64,000 nucleotides of DNA, taken from assembly GCA_023627715.1 (NCBI GenBank), contig JAMAHW010000079.1, positions 141,235 through 205,234 on the forward strand. Direction: 5' to 3'. Shown here piece after piece: positions 9,873-20,589 of this stretch (the stretch's first letter is position 1; each line of letters opens with the position of its first letter). A program made the position numbers and the translations under genes. The notes beneath the pieces were generated by a model. The model was not told where the DNA came from. It made no database searches and saw only the letters and a list, made by a program, of their open reading frames with translations. Origin of the DNA: Periconia sp. R9002. Its lineage: Eukaryota; Ascomycota; Dothideomycetes; Pleosporales; Periconiaceae.

Positions 9873-11900
9873 ATGAGTTCCGTGTTCTCCTCCCTCGTAA
9901 GACCAGCAAAGACACGCCGCACATCCAGTAACCAACATGGTCTTGATGACACTGGACCCTCTCGTCAGGGCTTGCACGACTCTGAATCCGACCCCGACCT
10001 GTCAGAGCTCAACACCAGCCTACAGGCCCTTACCGAAATATTTCCCGATGTGCAGGCCGAGGTGTTCCGCGAGATGCTTACATCCTTCAGCCCAGAGAGC
10101 AGACTCCAAGTGGTGACGGAGCAGATACTCAAGCATGGGAACAAATGGGTGCGAGGTCGATACAGAATGCCTGCGGAACAGGAAGATCAGCGCGCCGCTG
10201 CCGCTCCCCACTACAAGTACCGAAAGGCAGACGTCGAGAAGGATACACGGGGTATACCACTCGCTCCACAGGATAAATTTCGGTCTAAGAGCTACAAGGA
10301 AGCCGCAAAAGAAGCGCTGTACACGGAATTCAAGGGCTTGAGTCATTCTACAATCAAGGCGGTGCTGGCTGAATGGAACTGGAGCTATACCGACGCCAGG
10401 CCAACATTATTGCAGCTTTCGAGCAACAGCTGGCGTTATAGCATCACGAATTTTTTCATGCGACGTAAGACTCCGACTGCAACAGACCACCCTCTTGTTA
10501 TGTGGCTTGCCCCCGAATCAAGAAGTGGGAGAGGAAAGAGGCCGCTGCTGGTGAAAACAAAGAGCCCCGAGCTGGATCAGGAACTATATGAGACATTGAT
10601 TGTTCCTGAGCTAGAGAAGCAGCAAAAAGAGCAAGTCCAGCAGGATCTTGAGCTTGCTTTGCAGTGGAATGAAGAACAGGCGGAGGAAGAAGGTGAAATG
10701 TACGACTGTGAATGCTGCTTCATCCCGAACACTTTGCAGCAAATGGCTACATGCGACATAGACGGCCACTACATTTGCTTCCGATGCATTCGACACGCCA
10801 TCAACGCCGCTCTCTACGATCAAGGCTGGGCTCGCAACATCAACACCGAACTATGCACCCTCAAATGCATAGCCCCTCCAGCAAGCAGCGCTGAAGATTG
10901 CCGCGGATGCGTGCCCATGTCTTACATCCGCCGCGCCCTCCTCCTCGAATCTGACGGCGAAGACACCCTTCAAAAGCTCCACGAACGCTTCAGCAGCGAA
11001 GCACTGACACAATCCCACCTCCCCCTCATCCAGTGCCCCTTCTGTCCCTACGCCGAAATCGACGACCTCAGCCTCCCCACGACCAACCTTCTCACAGGGC
11101 TCCGCATCAAACGACGTCCCCTCATCCTCGCCTCAATACCCATATTCGAACTTCTCTGTTTCAACGCCGCACGCGCCGCCCTCTCCACCATCATCCTCCT
11201 CCTCTCTCTCCTCGCTTTAACAACCTACATTCTCCCCACTCCCCTCCTCACCCCGCTCACCACACCCTTCCGAACCGCCCTCCGTCGCATCCACCTCAAA
11301 CGCCGCGGCCTCCGCTTCCAATGCCTCTCCCCCCTCTGCTCCCGCACATCCTGCCTCACCTGCACCGCCCCCTGGCACGACCCGCACACGTGCTACTCGT
11401 CACAACTCACCTCGCTCCGCCTGACCCTTGAGCGCGCCACCACCGACGCCATCAAACGCACCTGCCCCGTCTGCAACCTCTCCTTCGTCAAGTCCGACGG
11501 CTGCAACAAGCTCGTCTGCTTGTGCGGCTACAGCATGTGCTACCTCTGTCGAAAAGGCTTGAAGGTCGAAGGGTACACGCACTTTTGTCAGCATTTTCGA
11601 GCGGTGCCTGGCGAGCGGTGCACCGAGTGCGACAAGTGCGATTTGTATAGGGTCGAAGATGAGGAGAGGGTCGTGGGGCGCGCGAGGGAGAAGGCTGAGC
11701 AGGAGTGGTGGGAACGTCAGGGGGATGGTGCTGGTGGGAGGCCCGAGGCGCTGAAGGGCGTCGTGGGGAGGAATGGGGTTAGGCTTGGGGGTGCGGGAGA
11801 GGCGAACGGTGGGAAGGGTTGGTGGTGGTTGTGGGTGAGGTTTGGGTGGGTGGATTTCGAGACGTGGGTTGAGAGGGGGGTTGAGGGGTTGTTTGTTTAG
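9873..11900 (+). CDS. RBR-type E3 ubiquitin ligase with N-terminal CUE domain and internal hydrophobic segment
   Basis: This is a single exon of 675 aa. Residues about 45-90 (LSELNTSLQALTEIFPDVQAE...) look like a CUE domain, a ubiquitin-binding fold. RING1 begins near residue 277 (YDCECC...ICFRCI...CTLKCI...CRGC). The IBR starts with CPFCPYAE, is interrupted by roughly 75 residues holding one or two strongly hydrophobic helices (about 425-470), and resumes with FQCLSPLCSR...CLTC. RING2 has CPVCNLSFVKSDGCNKLVC...CGYSMCYLC (about 531-570); the Cys in NKLVC fits the catalytic position that accepts ubiquitin as a thioester. RBR ligases take ubiquitin from an E2 onto RING2 and then onto a substrate. 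The hydrophobic insert suggests membrane association. The coding strand is C-rich to about 11560, then G-rich to the stop. It is convergent with a Cue1-like gene. Confidence 0.85.
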   Translation: MSSVFSSLVRPAKTRRTSSNQHGLDDTGPSRQGLHDSESDPDLSELNTSLQALTEIFPDVQAEVFREMLTSFSPESRLQVVTEQILKHGNKWVRGRYRMPAEQEDQRAAAAPHYKYRKADVEKDTRGIPLAPQDKFRSKSYKEAAKEALYTEFKGLSHSTIKAVLAEWNWSYTDARPTLLQLSSNSWRYSITNFFMRRKTPTATDHPLVMWLAPESRSGRGKRPLLVKTKSPELDQELYETLIVPELEKQQKEQVQQDLELALQWNEEQAEEEGEMYDCECCFIPNTLQQMATCDIDGHYICFRCIRHAINAALYDQGWARNINTELCTLKCIAPPASSAEDCRGCVPMSYIRRALLLESDGEDTLQKLHERFSSEALTQSHLPLIQCPFCPYAEIDDLSLPTTNLLTGLRIKRRPLILASIPIFELLCFNAARAALSTIILLLSLLALTTYILPTPLLTPLTTPFRTALRRIHLKRRGLRFQCLSPLCSRTSCLTCTAPWHDPHTCYSSQLTSLRLTLERATTDAIKRTCPVCNLSFVKSDGCNKLVCLCGYSMCYLCRKGLKVEGYTHFCQHFRAVPGERCTECDKCDLYRVEDEERVVGRAREKAEQEWWERQGDGAGGRPEALKGVVGRNGVRLGGAGEANGGKGWWWLWVRFGWVDFETWVERGVEGLFV

Positions 11901-13079
11901 ACACTTGTTGACTTTCGTTTTTTTTTTGGGCGTCTTCGTCCCCCCTCTGTCTTATATCTTTTTTTTTCTAATCTTATTTTATTGTTCATGATCTTGCATG
12001 TGTGTTATGTGTTACGTGTGTCCGTGTGAGCTTGCGCCCAGCAGACTGTGTCTGTTTCGCATCGTAAATTGGTTTTGTCTGTTGTTTGTGATTGATACAT
12101 ACTCCTTTTTCCTGTCCCTCTGTCTTCTCACATCCTCCATCTTACATCTTACATCTTCACTTACATATGTACCTTTTCTTTACCTTTTCTTCACCGACAA
12201 TTAATGTTCGTTATTCGAAACGTTGATACCTACCTCAAGCTACCTACGTAACGGAGATATGCACCGTCTGTGTCTTCATTCTCTCCCTTCTTTTCTCCTT
12301 TCCTTTTTTTTCTTTCTTTTTTAGCGTTTGCCCGGTCTGAGAGGGACTATTGACTTTTTGGCGTTGGGTGTTGGGTGTGAAGGTTAAGTGTGGAGGAGGG
12401 ATGTTAGGTTGGTTTTGGGATTAGAATGACGGTTGGTTGGTTAATCAGGTTATTCACCCGTATATTTGAGGTACAAGATGAGGTTGCGTTTATGTGTGAG
12501 TTATGTATGTATACATAAAGTAGGCTTTTTCCATGGAAAAGAATGGTGCTGTGGCGTAGTAATGTTTGTTTGGTGAATTAAATCTGAGCATTATCGAGGG
12601 GGAAGAAGAAGAGGGGTGGGTGTGGGTGAGGATTGTATAGAGATGGATCCAGATGCAGTCAAATTTTGAGTACGTATATGTTCTGGTTGTGACTTCGCTG
12701 TTATGCGGTGGGTTTTCTCGTAAGTACTGAATCAAATGGCTTGTGTGTGTGTGTTACCATTTACCTTTACTAAGTTCCAAAAACTAGAACATTTGAACCC
12801 TTTGAGAGCAACCACACGGCATTTCTTAACTATTTAATTTGCAGGCTTCGAATCCCATACAACCGGGACGTCCACCATGCATGGCAATGAATGGTATCTT
12901 TTTTACGTGGTTTTGATTTTAGTTTCATTTTTGTCCTTATCTTATTTTTATGCCGCTGTGCGCCCCTGCTTTGCTATACATATATGTCAAGACTCAGAAC
13001 CCCATCCCTGCCGCAGAATCGAGAATAATCGAGGAGAAGACGAAACCGTCAAATAACGTCAAAAACAGAGAATGTTTTT
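11901..13079. other. Convergent 3' intergenic region
   Basis: This 1.2-kb gap lies between the 3' ends of the RBR ligase and Cue1-like genes. It is T-rich with homopolymer runs (for example near 11920-11970 and 12300-12320), as expected of 3' UTRs and terminators. Short frames such as 12490-12735 show no domain. No RNA gene is seen. Confidence 0.4.
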
Positions 13080-13794
13080 TCAAGCTTTCGACCCCATCTC
13101 ACGATCCTTCTCCTCCATCTTCCGCCGCGCCGCAAGAATCATTTCCTCCCGCCGCCGCTGCAATATCGATTGGCGTTCATTGCGGTCTTGGGACCACGCT
13201 TTCTGCTTCGTGGTTTGCTTCTCTTGGGACGACTCGTCGGCTGATGATTCTTGGTGGGCGGAGATTTTAGAGGAGAGGTTGTATCGCGTTATTAGGTCTG
13301 GTTTCGATGCGGGTTTGGAGGTGGACGGGGTGGAGGTGCGGGAGGATGGTGTGGGAGGGGCGCGCGGGGCGGGTTGTGGGAGGGTGAAGGTTGGTGGTGG
13401 CTGTTTTTTTGGAAGTGTTAGCTAGGAAGAAGGGAATGGAGTCGTTCTGGGGGGAAAGTGATAGGTACGAGGAAGGGGGGATGGGTGGTGAATGATGAAA
13501 TAGACTTACAGTCTCCAACGACCGTCCACTCAAAATCTTCTCTGTGACTGCCTGCACGTTCCCACCGTTCCTAAATAGCTCCCAGGCAATCGTTCTTTTC
13601 TCGAGCTGTGGGAACATCTGGGATATTTGTTCGATCTGCGCGGCATTGATCCGCGGGGATGTACGGCCTGGTCGCGTGCTGCTGTTGCTGCTATTACTAT
13701 CTGTGCTGGGCTTGCTGAAGAACCATCGCACAGCTAGCACTGTGACGACTATGAACACCAAAATTTGGGGGATGTTGAGCGTTTGCTCAGCCAT
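13080..13794 (-). CDS. Cue1-like CUE domain protein of ER-associated degradation
   Basis: The exons are 13794-13510 and 13400-13080 with a 109-nt intron (GTAAGT...ACAG), giving 201 aa. Residues about 8-27 form an N-terminal membrane anchor (ILVFIVVTVLAVRWFF). A CUE domain covers about 48-92, with the typical MFPQ (Met-Phe-Pro) motif and the dileucine-like end EKILSG. The C-terminus (about 160-200) is a charged helix with RQSILQRRREEMILAARRKM, resembling the Ubc7-binding region (U7BR) of yeast Cue1 and the tail of AMFR/gp78. Cue1 anchors and activates the E2 Ubc7 at the ER membrane for ERAD. Length and domain order match Cue1 (about 200 aa). The next gene to the left is another CUE-containing ubiquitin gene, in convergent orientation. 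Confidence 0.87.
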
Positions 13795-14364
13795 TCTGGG
13801 GTGAAAGGTTGTGGCGCGGGCTTGCCGGAGCTCGAGTGTTTTTATGTGAGGTTGAGTCGACGGGGAGTGCGGTTTTGGGATGTTGTCTTCGTGTTTGAGC
13901 TTGATGAAGCTTCAAAGATGTAGGTAGGGGCGTGGAAACAATATCCGATGGTGTATCTGGATATGATTAAGTAGCGGGGAGGGTTAAAGTGGCTCAGTGA
14001 AAGTGATCTGTGACGAAGCGGCAATGGCATGACCCTCGACTGCTTATCTCGGATCACATCCGGAAGTGGGAAATCGCCGAGCCATTACCGTTAGCGCGCA
14101 CGACCCCTTTCCCCAGACTTCATCTACAACCTCTCAATTCCCTACATATACCCACTCATTTGCGGTCGCAGTATGCTAATGTTTTGATCTTTGCTTGCTG
14201 GGCCAATCGTCGCCAGTTGTCTCTCTTTTTTCATGTCATTGTTGCTTATATACCCCGTGATACCCTTTTGACTATCGTATACGCTGTTGTCTACGCGATT
14301 GGCTCATGCTTTGCGCTCGAGCACATATTATACACACGTTACTCTAACTTGATTGACGAAAGAA
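13795..14364. promoter_or_regulatory. Divergent promoter region, TATA-like element for the DPBB gene
   Basis: This 570-bp stretch separates the divergent Cue1-like and DPBB genes. CTTATATAC at about 14245-14253 lies 112 nt before the DPBB start and is a plausible TATA element. No comparable element is clear for the Cue1-like side, as expected of a housekeeping gene. Confidence 0.4.
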
Positions 14365-15157
14365 ATGGATGTGGGGAAAGATTTCGAACCAAAGAAGGAA
14401 AGGGAAGAAAAGGCGGTGAAGCCATCTGAGGAAGTGAAATCTGCGGAAAACGCTGGATATAAACCCTCCACCGACTGGAATGTCGAAGGGCAGCCCGGGA
14501 CAACCACCAAGAAAAGACAACTTCGACTCTCTTGCTTACCAACTACATTCCAATGGACTGTATCTGACAAGTTCGATCGTGTATTGCCCCCTCACAAACG
14601 CATCTTGGGTCTTAAACGCAAGGCCTTCTGTCTTATCTTGTTGGCCATCTTCCTCTGTCTACTTGCCCTCATTATCGGTCTTGCCGTCGGCCTCACTCAA
14701 AACAAGAAGTACGTGTCTCCTCCTCTATAACTATAATACTTGCTTATCTCGACCAGGGGTCCCAAAGTCTTCAATACTACTGCCGATGGCAACCTTTCTG
14801 GCGACTTGACATACTACGATCCCGGCCTAGGCGCATGTGGCTCAACACACACGGAAAACGACGCCATCGTCGCTGTTTCACATATCCGATTTGATGCAGC
14901 TGGTGGCGCTAACCCGAACAATAACCCTCTCTGCAACAAGAAGATTCGCATCATCCGAAATGGCCATGCCGTCGATGTCACTGTGGTTGATAGATGTGAG
15001 TTGGCTTTTTCTAAGCCTTGCAAATCCGCACACAGATGTTGACTTTTAAATAGGTGTGGGTTGCAAGCAAGACGATCTCGATGTTAGTCTATCTGTATTC
15101 AAATCTCTCGCGGACGTGGATGCTGGTCGGGTTAGTACGACATGGTCGTGGCTATGA
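14365..15157 (+). CDS. Membrane-tethered RlpA-like double-psi beta-barrel (barwin-like) protein
   Basis: The exons are 14365-14708, 14757-14995 and 15054-15157 (introns of 48 and 58 nt), giving 228 aa. The N-terminal ~85 residues are charged (Lys/Glu-rich) and cytosolic in character. A basic patch (KRILGLKRK) precedes a TM helix at about 92-115 (LILLAIFLCLLALIIGLAVG). The remainder is a double-psi beta-barrel: GDLTYYDPGLGACGSTH, DAIVAVSHIRF, CNKKIRI...VDVTVVDRC, LDVSLSVF and the terminal GRVSTTWSWL. Related fungal proteins (Asp f 7-like allergens, RlpA-like) are normally secreted; the barrel resembles expansin and barwin folds that bind glycans. The Asp in VVDRC matches the catalytic-type Asp of active barrels. 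The type II anchor would place the barrel outside the cell or in the ER/Golgi lumen. Start chosen at the first ATG; there is none upstream in frame. Confidence 0.82.
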
Positions 15158-15386
15158 GTAATATCATAGTGTTTCATTGTTCTGTCATACCTTCCATCCA
15201 GGCTTGTCATATAGGAAATGCCAGACATTCCTGCTGACTCTTAATTTTCTCCGCAATGAATATATACATGACACGTGTATTGACGCCTAATCACTGGGCT
15301 CTTCTTGCGTTTCAGAATCTTTTGTTTTGGGTGTCGATAACCTTGACTCATGTTGAAATACTATAATTTTTCACAGTTTCTTAAAG

Positions 15387-15395
15387 TATATATAA
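15387..15395 (+). promoter_or_regulatory. TATA box upstream of the 15464 gene
   Basis: TATATATAA followed by GG lies about 70 nt before the ATG at 15464. The spacing fits a fungal core promoter with a short 5' UTR and supports transcription of the otherwise unrecognised gene downstream. Confidence 0.5.
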
Positions 15396-15463
15396 GGCTC
15401 AGCCTGCTCTACATCTAGAGAAAGTTGTTCTCGCTATAATACTAGATTTAATATCCCTCATAC

Positions 15464-17180
15464 ATGGGAACTATCTTGCTCACTTCATTCACTATGTACG
15501 AGGAAAGATCTTCACCCATCTACCCAAGCTTCATCCCAGACTTCGATGCAGACTCAGTCAGACCGGTCTCCATACCCCAAGCCGAGCATTACCAGCCCGC
15601 CCAGCAGCAAAGGGCTACTTACAATCCACCTTCAGAGCGCCGTGTCAACAACGGATCACACCTCTACGCCACCGAAGCACAGCCACAACATCCAACCAGA
15701 CGATTAGTAGACTCAGAAAACACTCTGCAGCGCCGCATCATATTTTGTGGCCTCAGTGGTGGGTCCTTAGCAACCACGCCGCCCGACTACGCGCCGAGGG
15801 AAAGACAGGGAGGTAGATATTAAGCAATCCCGGCCAACCAGTGCTGGAATACCCCTTCAGGTCTCTGAATATGAACAAACCTCAGGAAGTAAACAGTATT
15901 CATATCATCCAAGTGCAACGGAACACACGGTTTCAAGTGACGCTTCAGTGAAGACTGACCCAATCACCTCCCTCATGATAACACAGCCCGCTGAGGTGAC
16001 AGTCCCACAAACCTTGACTCATCAAAATAGTATATTAGACCTCGATGCCATAACGAACACTATCTCTCCACCACTACCTCCCAACGCCATTTTCTCAACC
16101 ACTTTTGTACAGGCCACAGTCACTGAGGTCGTTGACGACATGCCTTCCTCGAACCCTAAACGACACAGCCCTGTATACACGAAAACGACCAACACTGCTA
16201 CTTCCGCGCTATCATCTTCAACAACTAAGGAAAATACGAGGTCAAAATTGACGACTTTAGCACGGAGGGATCAAAGCACGTCAGCCGTAAAGCAACCGGA
16301 AGCAGCAGCGCCTTCACTTTTCGAAAACTCCTATCCAATGAGCACAGCAAATCCCAATATTCATTCGCGGCACGATCTCATAATGAAAAGCAGCGCAACT
16401 GCTCTTCGTCAGCCTTTCAAACTATCGATCCTTCTCTTTTGGGCCCTCGTTATCTGCACTGCGGCTCTGTTTGTTGGTGTAACAGCATCTGATGACCAGC
16501 TGGCTCACATACAGACCACGTCTTCGCCAGCGTTGCACAGTAGGAACCGAGTTGATTCAATGATCCCTCAGACTTCAACCCCAATTGTATTCACCCCATC
16601 CACTCCTACCATTACCCCAGTATCCCCACCAACCGGTTTACCATCAAGACGTACTATCGTCCCTGTAAAATTCAATCCAACGCAAATGGACAACGCAGCG
16701 AGAGGCCTCCGAGTCCCGTTCCCCTTCGCACTCCTACCTCACTTAAGAAACGCATATGCCAGCTTCTTCGACGGAGAAAAACGGCAGGATGAAGCTATCG
16801 AACTCGACTTTGATGAGAACAAGGCGATTAAAATCCCTAAACCAAAACCCAAGACCAAGCCCAAGCCCAAGATATTACCAAACGGGACCGAAGTATCGGG
16901 TGCTACGAGTGGGAAGATTGGTCTTGGGTGGAGACAAATTGGGATATTGACGCACTTTAGAGCCGCACATGCTGGTCTTTTTGGAAGGAACAAACGTGAG
17001 GAGAATGCTAATGTTGACTTCCATATGAAGAATGAATCAGCTACGGCGTCGGGATCGAATTTGGGTGGCCATACTGGTACAATGTCGTTCACGGTTTTCA
17101 TAGTTATAACGGTTATCTCGTTGACCGCTCTCCTAGTGATGTTCGCCGTCTTGTTATGGATTGTTAAGGCAAGTGGGTGA
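15464..17180 (+). CDS. Unrecognised two-TM protein with KR-containing internal repeats
   Basis: The model joins 15464-15758 to 15817-17180 through a 58-nt intron (GTGGGT...GGTAG, branch CGACTAC), giving 552 aa; without splicing the two open frames do not connect. A second in-frame ATG at 15494 is an alternative start. I do not recognise a family. Residues 1-295 are polar and Ser/Thr/Pro-rich. A TM helix lies at about 298-322, then a Pro/Thr-rich stretch and two similar units: LPHLRNAYASFFDGEKRQDEA (about 404) and LTHFRAAHAGLFGRNKREENA (about 475). They share L-x-H-x-R-x-A-x-A-x-x-F and a Lys-Arg pair followed by an acidic stretch. Between them is a KPKPKTKPKPK run. A second TM helix is at about 520-548. 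A Kex2-cleavable lumenal segment between two anchors is my inference. Model confidence is moderate. Confidence 0.5.
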
Positions 17181-18607
17181 TGAAGCATGGACATCAGAAT
17201 TATGGTTAGTTGTTCTTGCTGTTTGGTTTTTTGGGGGGTATTTCTTTTTCTTGTATGCCTAGCTATGTTTTAGTCTCATTGTTCGCGGTCTCTCTATCTT
17301 GGAGTCGTTTTGGCCATTTTGTTGTTTTTTAATAGCAACTTTTCCTTTTTACATGTCCAATGTTTCCTGCTTTTATCTTCAACTTGATTTATTAAAGTCT
17401 TATAGTGTCTTTCTATAATATCTCAATTAGTTCGATACTAGAGAAACTAGTTTACATTGCTAGAATAAGAAAGGGTAACACACCATTTCAAATTACTTTT
17501 TTCACTCTACTATTTACCGTTTTGTTCTATCCCCAGGTTACCATATTTCACAGTATGTGAGGACAGACAAAACACCATAAGTTTATATTTTGAACCGCAA
17601 TCAGCAAGTGTCCATTTGCGATTCTAATATTTTTTTTCCGTTGAACAAATGAGAAAGGTTCTACCCCAATAAAGATAATAATCCAAAAGTAAGAAAGCAG
17701 AAACGTAAACCATCATTCATGGCAAAAATATCATATAAAGAAAGGCAAGGGCGTCAGTCATAGGAGACTGACTGTCATTGTCCCGGGTGACCAGACTGGT
17801 CCGTCCATATCATGACGTCCACGATAATTCTAGCATATCTCCTCTCCATTTTAAGAACCAGTTTTTCCATCTGAGCACATATTTGACTTACTATTGGCGG
17901 CCACAGAAGCCCCACCGTTAAGATATTTGCACACCTTTTAAAGTTACCGACATCTGGGGCGCATACCCGAATTCAGTTGCCGGCTGCATAGTCGAACTAT
18001 AGCCTGATTCGTAGCATCATAACTCTCATATGCCCTACCTAATAATCCATGTCGCTTTTACTTGGAGTGCAAATCTGCGAACCAATGCCTTCGAAGTGTA
18101 TAAAAAGTAGCGGGAATAACTATGCCACATTTGATCATTCATGCAACCTTGCTACCGAGGGCGCTGTAACTGACGTCAATTCTTCATGTAAATGCAGGAG
18201 TCTCGGATATTAAATGATGCGCTCAACTCAAAACACGCATCCAGTAGCGAGCAGTACCGCTCCTACACTATTTTTACTGTCTAATATATATATCACCATT
18301 CCACAACGGCACCAGGAAACGGGAATATCACTTCAATCCAACTCCACAAGGAGCAAATAATGTGAACATGGAGAAGCAAAATAGGAGGATGTCGCCATAT
18401 ATTTCAATCACTGAATATAGTATTTATATTTACGACCCCGCAAAATCTATTTTATCCCCGGTAAGCCCACTTCACTGAGACCATCTTGCTCAAAGGCAGT
18501 ATTTAAGCTACAGACTTCACCATGCTAGAGCAATGTAGCGCAGATCCCTTTCTTGAACCCAACTTGTTGAAACAAGCCACCGTGGTTCTAATCACATAGC
18601 ACCCAAA
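17181..18607. other. AT-rich intergenic region, no gene seen
   Basis: This 1.4-kb stretch has no open frame worth calling on either strand. It is AT-rich with several T runs just after 17181 (3' UTR-like) and a weak TATTTAAG at 18500-18507, about 100 nt before the esterase start. No RNA gene or transposon end was recognised. Confidence 0.4.
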
Positions 18608-19471
18608 ATGCATTGGCAATCCCTAGCCCTTCTCTTCAGCACAACCATCACCACCACTCTCGCCGCAAAAGCCTCCCCAGGCTGCGGGAAAGCCCCAACA
18701 GTCGTCACCCCCGATGCCGGCACGAAACCTCTCAGCGTAACCGTAGGCGGGCGCGCCCGCTCCTACTACGTCAAACTCCCTACCAACTACAACAACACGC
18801 ACCCCTACCGTCTCATCTTCACGCTCCACGCGTTCGGGGGAACAGCGCAGCAAGTAACGGTTGGAACTGGTGGCTACCTACCCTATTATGGCCTTCCATC
18901 CCTCATCAACGACACCGTGGGAGCCATCTACGTCGCGCCCGACGGCATCAGCAACGGGTGGCAGAACACTAACAACTCAGACGTAACCTTCATCAGCACG
19001 CTCGTCAAAACCCTCAACGACGACCTCTGCATCGACGAGAACCTACGCTTCTCGACGGGCTTCAGCTACGGCAGCGCCATGTCGTACGCCATCGCCTGCT
19101 CACTCGCAAAGGACTTCCGCGCCGTCGCCGCGCTCTCCGGAAACCCATCTATCAGCGGCTGCGTCGGCGGCAACGACCCCATCGCGTACTACGCCCAGCA
19201 CGGCGTATCCGATCAAGTGCTCCCAATTGCAGGCGGCCGCCAGATGCGTGATCGCTTCGTTAAAAACAATGGATGTACTGCAGTGACGGCGCAGGAACCG
19301 GCGGCCGGGAGTGGTAAACATATCAAGACGGTGTATCAGGGGTGCGATCCAAGGTATCCTGTTGTGTGGGTGGCCTTTGATGGCCCCCACACGCCGCAAC
19401 CGACGGATGCGGGGACTACAACGACGTTCTCGCATTTCGAGACGTGGGAGTTTTTCAAGCAGTTTACGTGA
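18608..19471 (+). CDS. faeC: Feruloyl esterase C-like secreted esterase (CE1/polyhydroxybutyrate depolymerase fold)
   Basis: This is a single exon of 287 aa. A signal peptide of about 20 residues (ending TLAAKA) is followed by PGCGKAP, the start typical of FaeC. The alpha/beta-hydrolase core shows RSYYVKLPTNYNN, LIFTLHAFGG (oxyanion region), IYVAPDG, DDLCID, the nucleophile elbow GFSYG (Ser near residue 158) and FDGPHTPQP with the likely catalytic His. FaeC enzymes release ferulic and related acids from plant cell-wall arabinoxylan and pectin; some homologues act on acetyl groups or polyhydroxybutyrate-like polyesters. It lacks a carbohydrate-binding module. The coding strand is C-rich for the first ~640 nt and G-rich thereafter. 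Length fits the family (about 270-290 aa). The symbol is by similarity only. Confidence 0.85.
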   Translation: MHWQSLALLFSTTITTTLAAKASPGCGKAPTVVTPDAGTKPLSVTVGGRARSYYVKLPTNYNNTHPYRLIFTLHAFGGTAQQVTVGTGGYLPYYGLPSLINDTVGAIYVAPDGISNGWQNTNNSDVTFISTLVKTLNDDLCIDENLRFSTGFSYGSAMSYAIACSLAKDFRAVAALSGNPSISGCVGGNDPIAYYAQHGVSDQVLPIAGGRQMRDRFVKNNGCTAVTAQEPAAGSGKHIKTVYQGCDPRYPVVWVAFDGPHTPQPTDAGTTTTFSHFETWEFFKQFT

Positions 19472-20589
19472 GATAGGGGGGTGTATCGTGCGGGTCGCGC
19501 GCTAAAAGGAGTGGTTGGTGGATGAGCACGCTTGTTCAGGGATCTGCATAGTTTGCGTGTATACGATATGGCTCGAGCGCGAGGACTTCGAATTCAAGTA
19601 CATGGTTGAACGTGCTTTCGGTTCTCACGTCCCATTGAACGTATCTTGAAACATGACCGAACGGTGTTGCAAGGCCGGGGTTCATATATTATTTTACAGG
19701 GGAATGACGAATATCAGGAGACCTAAAATATTGTATTTTCGATGGCATCGTAAATCAATCAACTTTCTGGCGCAGCAAAACATAAGCTACATATCAAATC
19801 TCAATTGAAGAGATATAAAAACCTCAGTTTCTTGGTGCACATAATGCAATTCTACGTAGGTTTTTCTAGCATGCTGAATGGTATAGAGAGGGTAAACCTC
19901 TCGATTTCAGTTCAAATATATGTAGGCGGTTACTTCTTCATTGGGCATGTACCCCTTTTCCTCATGCATGAGTGACATTCCTACGCAATTGCGTAAAGCC
20001 AAGACCTCCAAACCGCAGAACCATTCACATCTCACTAACGTCGCTCCCTGTAGGTCAACAATTCCTTAATTCGAAAATACGAGCGGTACCTTGACTTTAT
20101 ACTGCTACAGCTCAGCCCATGTATTGGTATCTGTATTTTCTCTTTGGTACGTCTTCTCGTGCTACATATCTAAGAGCACTCTATATCTAGTTAATATAAA
20201 AATACTACTGCGTGATCGCATAATTAGTTCTCACCGCTGTCTAGTCTACTAAACAGGATGAACTATCTAACCCTATAGTTCATTCTAGCATGGAAAGTTT
20301 GAATTGATCATCGCAGAGTATTTTTACCCTGGGTATCGACACAGGCAAATCGAAAAAGACACAACGTAACGTCCTCGGCCAGGACGAACACACAAGCAAC
20401 TGTTTGCGCACGTGATTAGAAGCTGACGCACGTGATCAGTATGGTTGTGTAGTAGATCACTCCGTCCCATTTTCATAGAACCATCCACCACCCAACTTTC
20501 ACCTTCCTCTTTCCAGTTTATTCTAACATATACAGAGATTGTTACCAGCTTGTTTGCTAGTATCGCATAGGGATTTTTGCAGGGTCGCC
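19472..20589. other. Intergenic region before the NLR-like gene
   Basis: This 1.1-kb AT-rich stretch has no convincing gene. Two CACGTGAT motifs lie near 20410 and 20430 on the plus strand. A short minus-strand frame at 20324-20635 has no domain. If the NLR-like protein once had an N-terminal effector domain, its remains should lie here, but I cannot see any. Confidence 0.35.
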
